Of a DNA stretch of 64,000 nt, positions 46,701 to 58,859 are shown piece after piece. The DNA is from Crambe crambe (Eukaryota > Porifera > Demospongiae > Poecilosclerida > Crambeidae): positions 9,277,338 to 9,341,337 of the forward strand of contig OZ004581.1 of assembly GCA_963924555.1 (NCBI GenBank), written 5' to 3'. The notes under the pieces are model-generated. The model was not told where the DNA came from, did no database searches, and saw only the letters and a list, made by a program, of their open reading frames with translations. The translations under genes were made by a program, and so were the position numbers. Every line of letters begins with the position of its first letter. The stretch's first letter is position 1.

Positions 46701-49700
46701 ACAGGGTAAGAGAATAGACAGCATGTAAGTAACAATGCAGAGAGTGAGTCAGTTCAGAATAACTCACCTGAAGAAATGAAATTAAGCATCAAAATATGAC
46801 GACAGGGTAAGAGAATAGACAGCATGTAAGTAACAATGCAGATAGTGAGTATGTTCAGAATAACTTACCTTCTGAAGGAATGAAATTAAGCATCGAAATA
46901 CGACGACAGGGTAAGAATAGACAGCATGTAAGTAACAATGCAGATAGTGAGTATGTTCAGAATAACTTACCTTCTGAAGGAATGAAATTAAGCATCAAAA
47001 TACGACGACAGGGTAAGAATAGACAGCATGTAAGTAACAATGCAGAGAGTGAGTCAGTTCAGAATAACTTACTATCTGAAGGAATGAGATTAAGCATCAA
47101 AATACGACAGTGAAGGTAAGACAGGGTAAGAGAATAGACAGCATGTAAGTAACAATGCAGAGAGTGAGTCAGTTCAGAATAACTCACCTGAAGAAATGAA
47201 ATTAAGCATCAAAATATGACGACAGGGTAAGAGAATAGACAGCATGTAAGTAACAATGCAGATAGTGAGTATGTTCAGAATAACTTACCTTCTGAAGGAA
47301 TGAAATTAAGCATCAAAATATGACAGTGAAGGTAAGATAGGGTAAGAGAATAGACAGCATGTAAGTAACAATGCAGAGAGTGAGTACGTTCAGAATAACT
47401 TACTCGCTGAAGGAATGAAATTAAGCATCAAAATACAACAGTGAAGGTACGTCAGGGTAAGAGAATAGACAGCATGTAAGTAACAAAGCAGAGAGTGAGT
47501 ACGTTCAGAATAACTTACCTCCTGAAGGAATGAAATTAAGCATCAAAATAGAACAGTGAAGGTACAACAGGGTAAGAGAATAGACAGCATGTAACAATGC
47601 AGAGAGTGAGTACATTCAGAATAACTTACCTCCTGAAGGAATGAAATTAAGCATCAAAATAAGATAGTGAAGGTAAGACAGGGTAAGAGAATAGACAGCA
47701 TGTAAGTAACAATGAAGAGAGAGAGTCAGTTCAGAATAACTTACCGCCTGAAGGAATAAAATTAAGCATCAAAATAGAACAGTGAAGGTACAACAGGGTA
47801 AGAGAATAGACAGCATGTAAGTATCAATGCAGAGAGTGAGTCAGTTCAGGATAACTTACCTTCTAAAGGAATGAAATTAAGCATCGAAATACGACAGTGA
47901 AGGTACGACAGGGTAAGAGAATAGACAGCATGTAAGTAACAATGAAGAGAGAGAGTCAGTTCAGAATAACTTACCGCCTGAAGGAATAAAATTAAGCATC
48001 AAAATAGAACAGTGAAGGTACAACAGGGTAAGAGAATAGACAGCATGTAACAATGCAGAGAGTGAGTACGTTCAGAATAACTTACTGCCTGAAGGAATGA
48101 AATTAAGCATCAAAATACAAGAGTGAAGGTACGTCAGGGTAAGAGAATAGACAGCATGTAAGTAACAAAGCAGAGAGTGAGTACATTCAGAATAACTTAC
48201 CTCCTGAAGGAATGAAATTAAGCATCAAAATAAGATAGTGAAGGTAAGACAGGGTAAGAGAATAGACAGCATGTAAGTAACAATGAAGAGAGAGAGTCAG
48301 TTCAGAATAACTTACCGCCTGAAGGAATAAAATTAAGCATCAAAATAGAACAGTGAAGGTACAACAGGGTAAGAGAATAGACAGCATGCAGAGAGTGAGT
48401 CAGTTCAGGATAACTTACCTTCTAAAGGAATGAAATTAAGCATCGAAATACGACAGTGAAGGTACGACAGGGTAAGAGAATAGACAGCATGTAAGTAACA
48501 ATGAAGAGAGTGAGTCTGTACAAAATAACTTACCAACTGAAGGAATAAAATTAAGCATCAAAATACAACAGTGAAGGTACGACAGGGTAAGAGAATAGAC
48601 AGCATGTAAGTAACAATGCAGAGAGTGAGTCAGCTCAGAGTAACTTACCTCCTGAAGGAATGAAATTAAGCATCAAAATACGACAGTGAAGGTAAGACAG
48701 GGTAAGAGAATAGACAGCATATAAGTAACAATGCAGAGAGTAAGTATGTTCAAAAATACTTACCTCCTGAAGGAATGAAATTAAGCATCAAAATACGATG
48801 ACAGGGTAAGAGAATAGACAGCATGTAAGTAACAATGCAGAGAGTGAGTCAGTTAAGAATAACTTACTCGCTGAAGGATGAAATTAAGCATCAAAATACG
48901 ACGACAGGGTAAGAGAATAGACAGCATGTAAGTAACAATGCAGAGAGTGAGTCAATTCAGAATAACTTACTATCTGTGGAATGAAATTATGCATCAAAAT
49001 ACGACAGTGAAGGTAAGACAGGGTAAGAGAATAGACAGCATGTAAGTAACAATGCAGAGAGTGAGTCAGTTCAGAATAACTCACCTCCTGAAGAAATGAA
49101 ATTAAGCATCAAAATACGACGACAGGGTAAGAGAATAGACAGCATGTAAGTAACAATGCAGATAGTGAGTATGTTCAGAATAACTTACCTTCTGAAGGAA
49201 TGAAATTAAGCATCAAAATACGACGACAGGGTAAGAGAATAGACAGCATGTAAGTAACAATGCAGAGAGTGAGTCAGTTCAGAGTAACTCACCTCCTGAA
49301 GAAATGAAATTAAGCATCAAAATATGACGACAGGGTAAGAGAATAGACAGCATGTAAGTAACAATGCAGAGAGTGAGTCAATTCAGAATAACTTACTATC
49401 TGAAGGAATGAAATTAAGCATCAAAATACGACAGTGAAGGTAAGACAGGGTAAGAGAATAGACAGCATGTAAGTAACAATGCAGAGAGTGAGTCAGTTCA
49501 GAATAACTCACCTCCTGAAGAAATGAAATTAAGCATCAAAATACGACGACAGGGTAAGAGAATAGACAGCATGTAAGTAACAATGCAGATAGTGAGTATG
49601 TTCAGAATAACTTACCTTCTGAAGGAATGAAATTAAGCATCAAAATACGACGACAGGGTAAGAGAATAGACAGCATGTAAGTAACAATGCAGAGAGTGAG

Positions 49701-52700
49701 TCAGTTCAGAATAACTTACTATCTGAAGGAATGAAATTAAGCATCAAAATACGACAGTGAAGGTAAGATAGGGTAAGAGAATAGACAGCATGTAAGTAAC
49801 AATGGAGAGAGTGAGTACGTTCAGAATAACTTACTCGCTGAAGGAATGAAATTAAGCATCGAAATACGACGACAGGGTAAGAGAATAGACAGCATGTAAG
49901 TAACAATGCAGAGAGTGAGTCAATTCAGAATAACTTACTATCTGAAGGAATGAAATTAAGCATCATAATACGACAGTGAAGGTAAGACAGGGTAAGAGAA
50001 TAGACAGCATGTAAGTGAGAGTGAGTCAGTTCAGAATAACTCACCTCCTAAAGAAATGAAATTAAGCATCAAAATACGACGACAGGGTAAGAGAATAGAC
50101 AGCATGTAAGTAACAATGCAGATAGTGAGTATGTTCAGAATAACTCACCTTCTGAAGAAATGAAATTAAGCATCAAAATACGACGACAGGGTAAGAGAAT
50201 AGACAGCATGTAAGTAGCAATGCAGAGAGTGAGTACATTCAGAATAACTTACTCGCTGAAGGAATGAAATTAAGCATCAAAATACGACAGTGAAGGTAAG
50301 ACAGGGTAAGAGAATAGACAGCATGTAAGTAACAATGCAGAGAGTGAGTACGTTCAGAATAACTTACTCGCTGAAGGAATGAAATTAAGCATCAAAATAC
50401 GACAGTGAAGGTAAGATAGGGTAAGAGAATAGACAGCATGTAAGTAACAATGCAGAGAGTGAGTCAGTTCAGAATAATTCACCTCCTGAAAAAATGAAAT
50501 TAAGCATCAAAATACGACGACAGGGTAAGAGAATAGACAGCATGTAAGTAACAATGCAGAGAGTGAGTCAATTCAGAATAACTTACTATCTGAAGGAATG
50601 AAATTAAGCATCAAAATACGACAGTGAAGGTAAGACAGGGTAAGAGAATAGACAACATGTAAGTAACAATGCAGAGAGTGAGTCAGTTCAGAATAACTCA
50701 CCTCCTGAAGAAATGAAATTAAGCATCAAAATATGACGACAGGGTAAGAGAATAGACAGCATGTAAGTAACAATGCAGAGAGTGAGTACATTCAGAATAA
50801 CTTACTTGCTGAAGGAATGAAATTAAGCATCAAAATACGACGACAGGGTAAGAGAATAGACAGCATGTAAGTAACAATGCAGAGAGTGAGTACATTCAGA
50901 ATAACTTACTCGCTGAAGGAATGAAATTAAGCATCAAAATATGACAGTGAAGGTAAGACAGGGTAAGAGAATAGACAGCATGTAAGTAACAATGCAGAGA
51001 GTGAGTACGTTCAAAATAACTTACTCGCTGAAGGAATGAAATTAAGCATCAAAATACGACAGTGAAGGTAAGATAGGGTAAGAGAATAGACAGCATGTAA
51101 GTAACAATGCAGAGAGTGAGTCAGTTCAGAATAATTCACCTCCTGAAAAAATGAAATTAAGCATCAAAATACGACGACAGGGTAAGAGAATAGACAGCAT
51201 GTAAGTAACAATGCAAAGAGTGAGTCAATTCAGAATAACTTACTATCTGAAGGAATGAAATTAAGCATCAAAATACGACAGTGAAGGTAAGACAGGGTAA
51301 GAGAATAGACAACATGTAAGTAACAATGCAGAGAGTGAGTCGGTTCAGAATAACTCACCTCCTGAAGAAATGAAATTAAGCATCAAAATATGACGACAGG
51401 GTAAGAGAATAGACAGCATGTAAGTAACAATGCAGAGAGTGAGTACATTCAGAATAACTTACTCGCTGAAGGAATGAAATTAAGCATCAAAATACGACGA
51501 CAGGGTAAGAGAATAGACAGCATGTAAGTAACAATGCAGAGAGTGAGTACATTCAGAATAACTTACCTGCTGAAGGAATGAAATTAAGCATCAAAATACA
51601 ACAGTGAAGGTACAATAGGGTAAGAGAATAGACAGCATGTAAGTAACAATGCAGAGAGTGAGTCAGTTCAGAATAACTTACTTGCTGAAGGAATGAAATT
51701 AAGCATCAAAATACAACAGTGAAGGTACGACAGGGTAAGAGAATAGACAGCTTGTAAGTAACAATGCAGAGAGTGAGTCAGTTCAGAATAACATACTTGC
51801 TAAAGGAATGAAATTAAGCATCAAAATACGACGACAGGGTAAGAGAATAGACATCATGTAAGTAACAATGCAGAGAGTGAGTCAGTTCAGGATAACTTAC
51901 CTTCTAAAGGAATGAAATTAAGCATCGAAATACGACAGTGAAGGTACAATAGGGTAAGAGAATAGACAGCATGTAAGTAACAATGCAGAGAGTGAGTCCG
52001 TTCAGAATAACTTACTCGCTGAAGGAATGAAATTAAGCATCAAAATACAACAGTGAAGGTACGGTAGGGTAAGAGGATAGACAGCATGTATGTAACAATG
52101 CAGAGAGTGAGTATGTTCAGGATAACTTACATACTGAAAAAATGAAATTAAGCATCAAAATATGACAGTGAAGGTACGACAGGGTAAGAGAATAGACAGC
52201 ATGTAAGTAACAATGCAGAGAGTGAGTCTGTACAAAATAACTTACCAACTGAAGGAATGAAATTAAGCATCAAAATATGACAGTGAAGGTACGACAGGAT
52301 AAGAGAATAGACAGCATGTAAGTAACAATGCAGAGAGTGAGTACGTTCAGAATAACTTACCTCCTGAAGGAATGAAATTAAGCATCAAAATACGACAGTG
52401 AAGGTAAGATAGGGTAAGAGAATAGACAGCATGTAAGTAACAATGCAGAGAGTGAGTACGTTCAGAATAACTCACCTCCTGAAGAAATGAAATTAAGCAT
52501 CAAAATACGACGACAGGGTAAGAGAATAGACAGCATGTAAGTAACAATGCAGAGAGTGAGTCAGTTCAGAATAACTTACCAACTGAAGGAATGAAATTAA
52601 GCATCGAAATACGATGACAGGGTAAGAGAATAGACAGCATGTAAGTAACAATGCAGAGAGTGAGTACATTCAGAATAACTTACTCGCTGAAGGAATGAAA

Positions 52701-54050
52701 TTAAGCATCAAAATACGACAGTGAAGGTAAGACAGGGTAAGAGAATAGACAGCATGTAAGTAACAATGCAGAGAGTGAGTACGTTCAGAATAACTTACCA
52801 GCTGAAGGAATGAAATTAAGCATCAAAATACGACAGTGAAGGTAAGACAGGGTAAGAGAACAGACAGCATGTAAGTAACAATGCAGAGAGTGAGTACGTT
52901 CAGAATAACTTACTCGCTGAAGGAATGAAATTAAGCATCAAAATACAATAGTGAAGGTATGACAGGGTAAGAGAATAGACAGCTTGTAAGTAATAATGCA
53001 GAGAGTGAGTTAGTTCAGGATAACTTACCTTCTAAAGGAATGAAATTAATCATCGAAATATGACAGTGAAGGTACGACAGGGTAAGAGAATAGACAGCAT
53101 GTAAGTAACAATGCAGAGAGTGAGTCAATTCAAGATAACTTACACACTGAAGGAATAAATTTAAACATCAAAATACAACAGTGAAGGTACGACAGGGTAA
53201 GAGAATAGACAGCATGTAAGTAACAATGCAGAGAGTGAGTCAGCTCAGAGTAACTTACCTCCTGAAGGAATGAAATTAAGCATCAAAATACGACAGTGAA
53301 GGTAAGACAGGGTAAGAGAATAGACAGCATGTAAGTAACAATGCAGAGAGTAAGTATGTTCAGAATAACTTACCTTCTGAAGGATTGAAATTAAGCATCA
53401 AAATACGACGACAGGGTAAGAGAATATACAGCATGTAAATAACAATACAGAGAGTGAGTCAGTTCAGAATAACTCACCTCCTGAAGAAATGAAATTAAGC
53501 ATCAAAATACGACGACAGGGTAAGAGAATAGACAGCATGTAAGTAACAATGCAGAGAGTGAGTCAATTCAGAATAACTTACTATCTGAAGGAATGAAATT
53601 AAGCATCAAAATACGACAGTGAAGGTAAGACAGGGTAAGAGAATAGACAGCATGTAAGTAACAATGCAGAGAGTGAGTCAGTTCAGAATAACTCACCTCC
53701 TGAAGAAATGAAATTAAGCATCAAAATACGACGACAGGGTAAGAGAATAGACAGCATGTAAGTAACAATGCAGATAGTGAGTATGTTCAGAATAACTTAC
53801 CTTCTGAAGGAATGAAATTAAGCATCAAAATACGACGACAGGGTAAGAGAATAGACAGCATGTAAGTAACAATGCAGAGAGTGAGTCAGTTCAGAATAAC
53901 TCACTTCCTGAAGAAATGAAATTAAGCATCAAAATACGACGACAGGGTAAGAGAATAGACAGCATGTAAGTAACAATGCAGAGAGTGAGTCAATTCAGAA
54001 TAACTTACTATCTGAAGGAATGAAATTAAGCATCAAAATATGACAGTGAA
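43760..54050. repeat. About 7.36-kb higher-order repeat inside array B
   Basis: Blocks around 43.8-46.7 kb and 51.1-54.0 kb align at a constant offset of 7,356 bp, marked by rare variants (ACAGCTTGTA at 44,391 and 51,747; AACATACTTGC at 44.44 and 51.79 kb). Both blocks carry the same order of triplets, with a few exceptions. Confidence 0.85.
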
Positions 54051-56063
54051 GGTAAGATAGGGTAAGAGAATAGACAGCATGTAAGTAACAATGCAGAGAG
54101 TGAGTACGTTCAGAATAACTTACTCGCTGAAGGAATGAAATTGAGCATCAAAATACAACAGTGAAGGTACGTCAGGGTAAGAGAATAGACAGCATGTAAG
54201 TAACAAAGCAGAGAGTGAGTACGTTCAGAATAACTTACCTCCTGAAGGAATGAAATTAAGCATCAAATAGAACAGTGAAGGTACAACAGGGTAAGAGAAT
54301 AGACAGCATGTAACAATGCAGAGAGTGAGTACATTCAGAATAACTTACTGCCTGAAGGAATGAAATTAAGCATCAAAATACAACAGTGAAGGTACGTCAG
54401 GGTAAGAGAATAGACAGCATGTAAGTAACAAAGCAGAGAGTGAGTACATTCAGAATAACTTACCTCCTGAAGGAATGAAATTAAGCATCAAAATAAGATA
54501 GTGAAGGTAAGACAGGGTAAGAGAATAGACAGCATGTAAGTAACAATGAAGAGAGAGAGTCAGTTCAGAATAACTTACCGCCTGAAGGAATAAAATTAAG
54601 CATCAAAATAGAACAGTGAAGGTACAACAGGGTAAGAGAATAAACAGCATGTAAGTATCAATGCAGAGAGTGAGTCAGTTCAGGATAACTTACCTTCTAA
54701 AGGAATGAAATTAAGCATCGAAATACGACAGTGAAGGTACGACAGGGTAAGAGAATAGACAGCATGTAAGTAACAATGAAGAGAGTGAGTCTGTACAAAA
54801 TAACTTACCAACTGAAGGAATGAAATTAAGCATCAAAATACGACAGTGAAGGTACGACAGGATAAGAGAATAGACAGCATGTAAGTAACAATGCAGAGAG
54901 TGAGTACGTTCAGAATAACTTACCTCCTGAAGGAATGAAATTAAGCATCAAAATACGACAGTGAAGGTAAGATAGGGTAAGAGAATAGACAGCATGTAAG
55001 TAACAATGCAGAGAGTGAGTACATTCAGAATAACTTACTCGCTGAAGGAATGAAATTAAGCATCAAAATATGACGACAGGGTAAGAGAATAGACAGCATG
55101 TAAGTAACAATGCAGAGAGTGAGTCAGTTCAGAATAACTCACCTCCTAAAAAATTAAATTAAGCATCAAAATACGACGACAGGGTAAGAGAATAGACAGC
55201 ATGTAAGTAACAATGCAAAGAGTGAGTACATTCAGAATAACTTACTCGCTGAAGGAATGAAATTAAGCATCAAATACGACAGTGAAGGTAAGACAGGGTA
55301 AGAGAATAGACAGCATGTAAGTAACAATGCAGAGAGTGAGTACGTTCAGAATAACTTACTCGCTGAAGGAATGAAATTAAGCATCAAAATATGACGACAG
55401 GGTAAGAGAATAGACAGCATGTAAGTAACAATGCAGAGAGTGAGTCAGTTCAGAATAACTCACCTCCTGAAGAAATGAAATTAAGCATCAAAATACGACA
55501 GTAAAAGTACAGCAGGGTAAGAGAACAGACAGCATGTAAGTAACAAAATGCAGAGAGTGAGTTTATTCAGAATAGCTTACCCGCTGAAGGAATAAATTAA
55601 GCATCAGTGACAGTATGACAGGGTAAGAGAATAGACAGCATGTGAGTAACGATGTAGAGTGTGAGTTGGTTCAGAATAACTTACCGGCTGAAGGCATCAA
55701 AATACGACAGGGTAAGAGAATAGACAGCATGTAAGTAACAATGCAGAGAGTAAGTACTTTCAGAAAAACTTACCAACTGAAGGAATGAAATTAAGCATCA
55801 AAATACGACAATGAACAGGGTAAGAAAATAGACAGCATGTGAGTAACAATGTAGAGTGTGAGTTGGTTCAGAATAAAGCATCAAAATACAACAATGAAGG
55901 TACAACAGGGTAAGAGAATAGACAGCATGTAAGTAATAGTGCTGAAAGTTGTCAAGAATAACTCACATCCTGAAGGATCTAAATATGTCAATGAAGGTAT
56001 GACAGGGTAAGATAATGAGAAGTGATAAAACAATATGTTAATGAAGTATAAGTAATGACTTAC

Positions 56064-56122
56064 CAGGAGAAGGGGTAATAAGTTCCAACATCAAATTGAG
56101 TGTGTATGGTGTGAAAGAACAT
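56064..56122 (-). other. Exon-like segment, gene B version
   Basis: Same as 152-210 (MFFHTIHTQFDVG...): ATG, 19 codons and two bases, then GTAAGT, with no clear acceptor. Confidence 0.35.
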
Positions 56123-56160
56123 GATGCCAAATATAATAATGTCAGTCTTGAATGACTCAC

Positions 56161-56163
56161 CTC
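56161..56163 (-). CDS. One-codon exon (GAG) between exon 1 and array, gene B
   Basis: Acceptor ending TTTCAG, GAG, then GTGAGT. The same codon is in the same relative position in genes A and C. Confidence 0.55.
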
Positions 56164-56488
56164 CTGAAAGAAAACATTGATACACATAATTCAGCACTTT
56201 CTAATCAATAAATATTCCAGACACAATCTTGAAACTTCCTTCCTTTTTTGATAAAGTGTTGACAAGTGAGAATTGGCCCCACCCGTACACATGGGCCACA
56301 TAGGCACACTGCAGTACAGCACAAGCTTCACTTCAGGTGAGGAAGGAATGAGCTTCCAAGTCATTACCAGTGGTGGGTTACATTGGTACACTCTCTATAA
56401 TCAATACTCCCCAACTAAATGAGCTGGTGTCACACCTTAGCCCCTAGTCCCTAGTCCCTAGCTACCTTTTTCATGTGAATGCACTCAC

Positions 56489-56563
56489 AAAATATGGTTC
56501 AGCTCTGCTAGAAGTAGCCTTCTTCTCTGCTTTTTCATTCTCTTCACCTTTTTTATCACTCAT
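56489..56563 (-). CDS. First coding exon of gene B (MSDKK family)
   Basis: ATG at 56,563 opens 25 codons, MSDKKGEENEKAEKK then ATSSRAEPYF, ending on a whole codon at GTGAGT. It differs from gene C's exon by a few substitutions only. It is the nearest upstream start for array B and the GTPase exons at 34.5 kb. If all pieces are spliced, the transcript unit spans about 25 kb with well over 170 introns. Confidence 0.7.
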
Positions 56564-56699
56564 GATGTGATCCAGTAAATATTTCTTCTGACAAAATGAT
56601 CCAAAAGTCTGTGGGTTCAAAGGTTATAATGATTCACTACGCATGCGCAAGATGCAAGTGGTTTGAATAATTCTCGAATGGTCTCAAAATTAATGTCTA

Positions 56700-57615
56700 A
56701 CCTAGATTAGACTATAGCTAGTCATAATCAAGTAATCTCATTGGTCCATTTGGTGAATTCTATTCACTTAGAATCACGCCTTGTGGCACTTAGAATCACG
56801 CCTTATAGCACTTAGAATTCACTTGCCCTAGGTAAACCTGGTAAAGATGGTCATTCCAATTGGTCCAATTCTAGCAACGCATCGCGGTGGCCACGGTTAT
56901 TGTTTCTAGGTGCGCTCTGATTCATGTTTGTTGCATTTAAAAACCATGGTTATTGTTTCCAAGTGCGTATTGAGGTAAGTTAAACAACTCCAGTGATTGG
57001 CTATAGTCTAAATAAGTTAGACACCTCGACCAACGGGATCTACGGTCTATTTAGAAACCTTCGGGTCCTTAGTAGCGCCCTCGCTGCGCTCGGGACGCTA
57101 CAGCCCAGGGCTCTCAGGTTTCTAAATAGACCGTAGATCCCTTGGTCTCGTTGTCTAACTATTATTTAGACTATAGCTAGTCACAATCAAGGAATCTGAT
57201 TGGTCCATTTGGTGAATTCTATTCACTTAGAATCACGCCTTATGGCACTTAGAATCACGCCTTATAGCACTTAGAATTCACTTGCCCTAGGTAAACCCGG
57301 TAAAGATGGTCATTCCAATTGGTCCAATTCTAGCAACGCATCGCGGTGGCCACGGTTATTGTTTCTAGGTGCGCTCTGATTCATGTTTGTTGCATTTAAA
57401 AACCATGGTTATTGTTTCTAAGTGCGTGTTGAAGTAAGTTAAACAACTCCAGTGATTGGCTATAGTCTAAATAAGTTAGACACCTCGACCAACGGGATCT
57501 ACGGTCTGTTTAGAAACCTTCGGGCCCTTAGTAGCGCCCTCGCTGCGCTCGGGACGCTACAGCCCAGGGCTCTCAGGTTTCTAAATAGACCGTAGATCCC
57601 TTGGTCTCGTTATCT
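56700..57615. repeat. Tandem duplication of a 460-bp foldback-containing unit
   Basis: The sequence from ACTATAGCTAGTCA... (56.71 kb) repeats from about 57.17 kb with few changes. Each copy ends in an inverted repeat (GGGATCTACGGTCTATTTAG and its inverse) around a GC-rich centre (GCCCTCGCTGCGCTCGGGAC). No ORF. Confidence 0.85.
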
Positions 57616-58319
57616 AACTATTATTCATAGCATAGATACTATAACCTCCGGACACGGGATTGGAAACGGGCTCACGTGCGCCTATGACAACCATTGAATT
57701 GCTTGCGTGCACTCCGCGTTGTAATTTTTGTTGACTGCACATAAAAGGAGAATAAAGACAGCACTCTGAAGCGGATGAATAGAGCGAGCCGGTAAGAAAA
57801 TAATTTATCTAATACTTTATACTACTCATTTTGATACTTAAAACAAAAATTTAAACCCTAGTTCATTAATATGGCTAGTTTTGCCGTGGTTGGTCAATTC
57901 CTGGAGAAGAAAACTGTGTGAAAGGTTTTCTGTGTTGAATTAAACTATTTTGCATTAATTTTTCCACCAAATGGTATACATAGAGATAAAGTTTGTTATA
58001 GAATACTTTTTTCCCCTAAGACTTGAACATTACTGGGAAAAAATCTGGGTTTTGTAAGTTCAGGAGGCCATTAATGTTTGTAATTGTGTGCTCAATTTAC
58101 CAGTCTGGGAGAAGTTTACTATGAAAAATAACTAGTTGATGTAGTAGCAAAATAAAAGTAGTTTTGCATGTGCATAGTTAGAGGAGTTGACTTTTAGTGT
58201 AAGCCTTAAGTTACACATCATAAATATGCTATAACCATAAACTTTAAAAACCCAATTGGGTCAACTCTGAACTAAATGCATGGTTATACTCCTACCTGTG
58301 ATGATTTTATTATTACATT

Positions 58320-58786
58320 TTATTTTATATATAGTGGCTAAAGGAAGAGTTTCTTGTCTATTTGGATGGAGTATAAAAGCAATGAAAGGGTTTTCCAAAG
58401 TTGAGAAAAAGAAAATGCTCCTTAGCCCTGAGACCTTGCTGGGTTTGAAAATGACAGGTAGCTAGCTAGCTAGAGCTTCTTGTTAGCTTGCTAATATTCT
58501 ATTATCATTAATGGAATATTCTGTTTTTCATTGATGGAGTGGAAAAAAAAATTTTGAGTGAGCACCTTTGCCAGGATCCACTGAAAAGTTTTGTGGGTGC
58601 CAGCGACAAAGAGGTGGAACTCATGATAATCCTAGTGTCAAGGAATTTATCAACAACACTCAAGCACTATGGGTGATTAATACATTTTGCAGAGGTCCAG
58701 TTAGAGGCAATTGCAGGGCTCACAGTTCCAAGCCTGATTTAGAAAAAGAAAATGCAAAGTGGAGAATGATTTCCAAACATGAATGA
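58320..58786 (+). pseudogene. P-type transposase relic (C-terminal part)
   Basis: Two fragments: KAMKGFSKVEKKKMLLSPET (aligns with SVKNREGFTDVERRNMMLSRET at 62.7 kb) and STEKFCGCQRQRGGTHDNPSV ... RGNCR (aligns with the C-terminal FFGCIRQHG...GNCRG block). A frameshift near 58,360 and missing N-terminal exons show it is dead. Confidence 0.75.
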
Positions 58787-58859
58787 ATCATTATAATATA
58801 TTCAGAAAAAATATGCATGCTGCATGAATTCTTGATTTATTGGTGATGAGGACCTTTAG

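Larger units (their letters stand above)
36828..55990 (-). repeat. Gene B one-codon-exon array (174 units by eye)
   Basis: Tandem units of mostly 115 and 104 bp (the short form lacks 11 bp). On the minus strand each unit has CTTAAT (branch-point-like), TTTCATTCCTTCAG or a variant keeping AG, a triplet, then GTAAGT, GTGAGT, GTGAAT or GTATGT. By eye I read 172 triplets and two units with none. Translated: E 53, R 32, K 26, I 24, A 11, L 10, Q 9, Y 2, C 2, W, P and D 1 each; no stops. The first in gene order is GAT (55,967-55,969), the last GCA (36,902-36,904). One unit near 55.87 kb has lost the site. Higher-order copies of 2,812 bp and about 7.4-7.8 kb show recent expansion. Exon status is inferred from the signals. 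Confidence 0.75.

Noticed and set aside
36828-55990. Long ORFs of 60-77 codons on both strands within the array
   Set aside because: They come from reading straight through the repeat units, cross the splice signals, and are identical only because the units are copies. Unit length is not a multiple of three, so no frame persists.
36828-55990. CRISPR array or simple satellite DNA
   Set aside because: The variable part is only three bases and the context is eukaryotic, so CRISPR does not fit. A plain satellite would not explain the triplet variability between constant splice signals or the matching exon phases outside the array.
36828-55990. Plus-strand exons (GTAAG motifs occur on that strand too)
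   Set aside because: Plus-strand GTAAG sites lack a variable segment bounded by a good acceptor, and exon 1 and the GTPase exons of both genes are on the minus strand.
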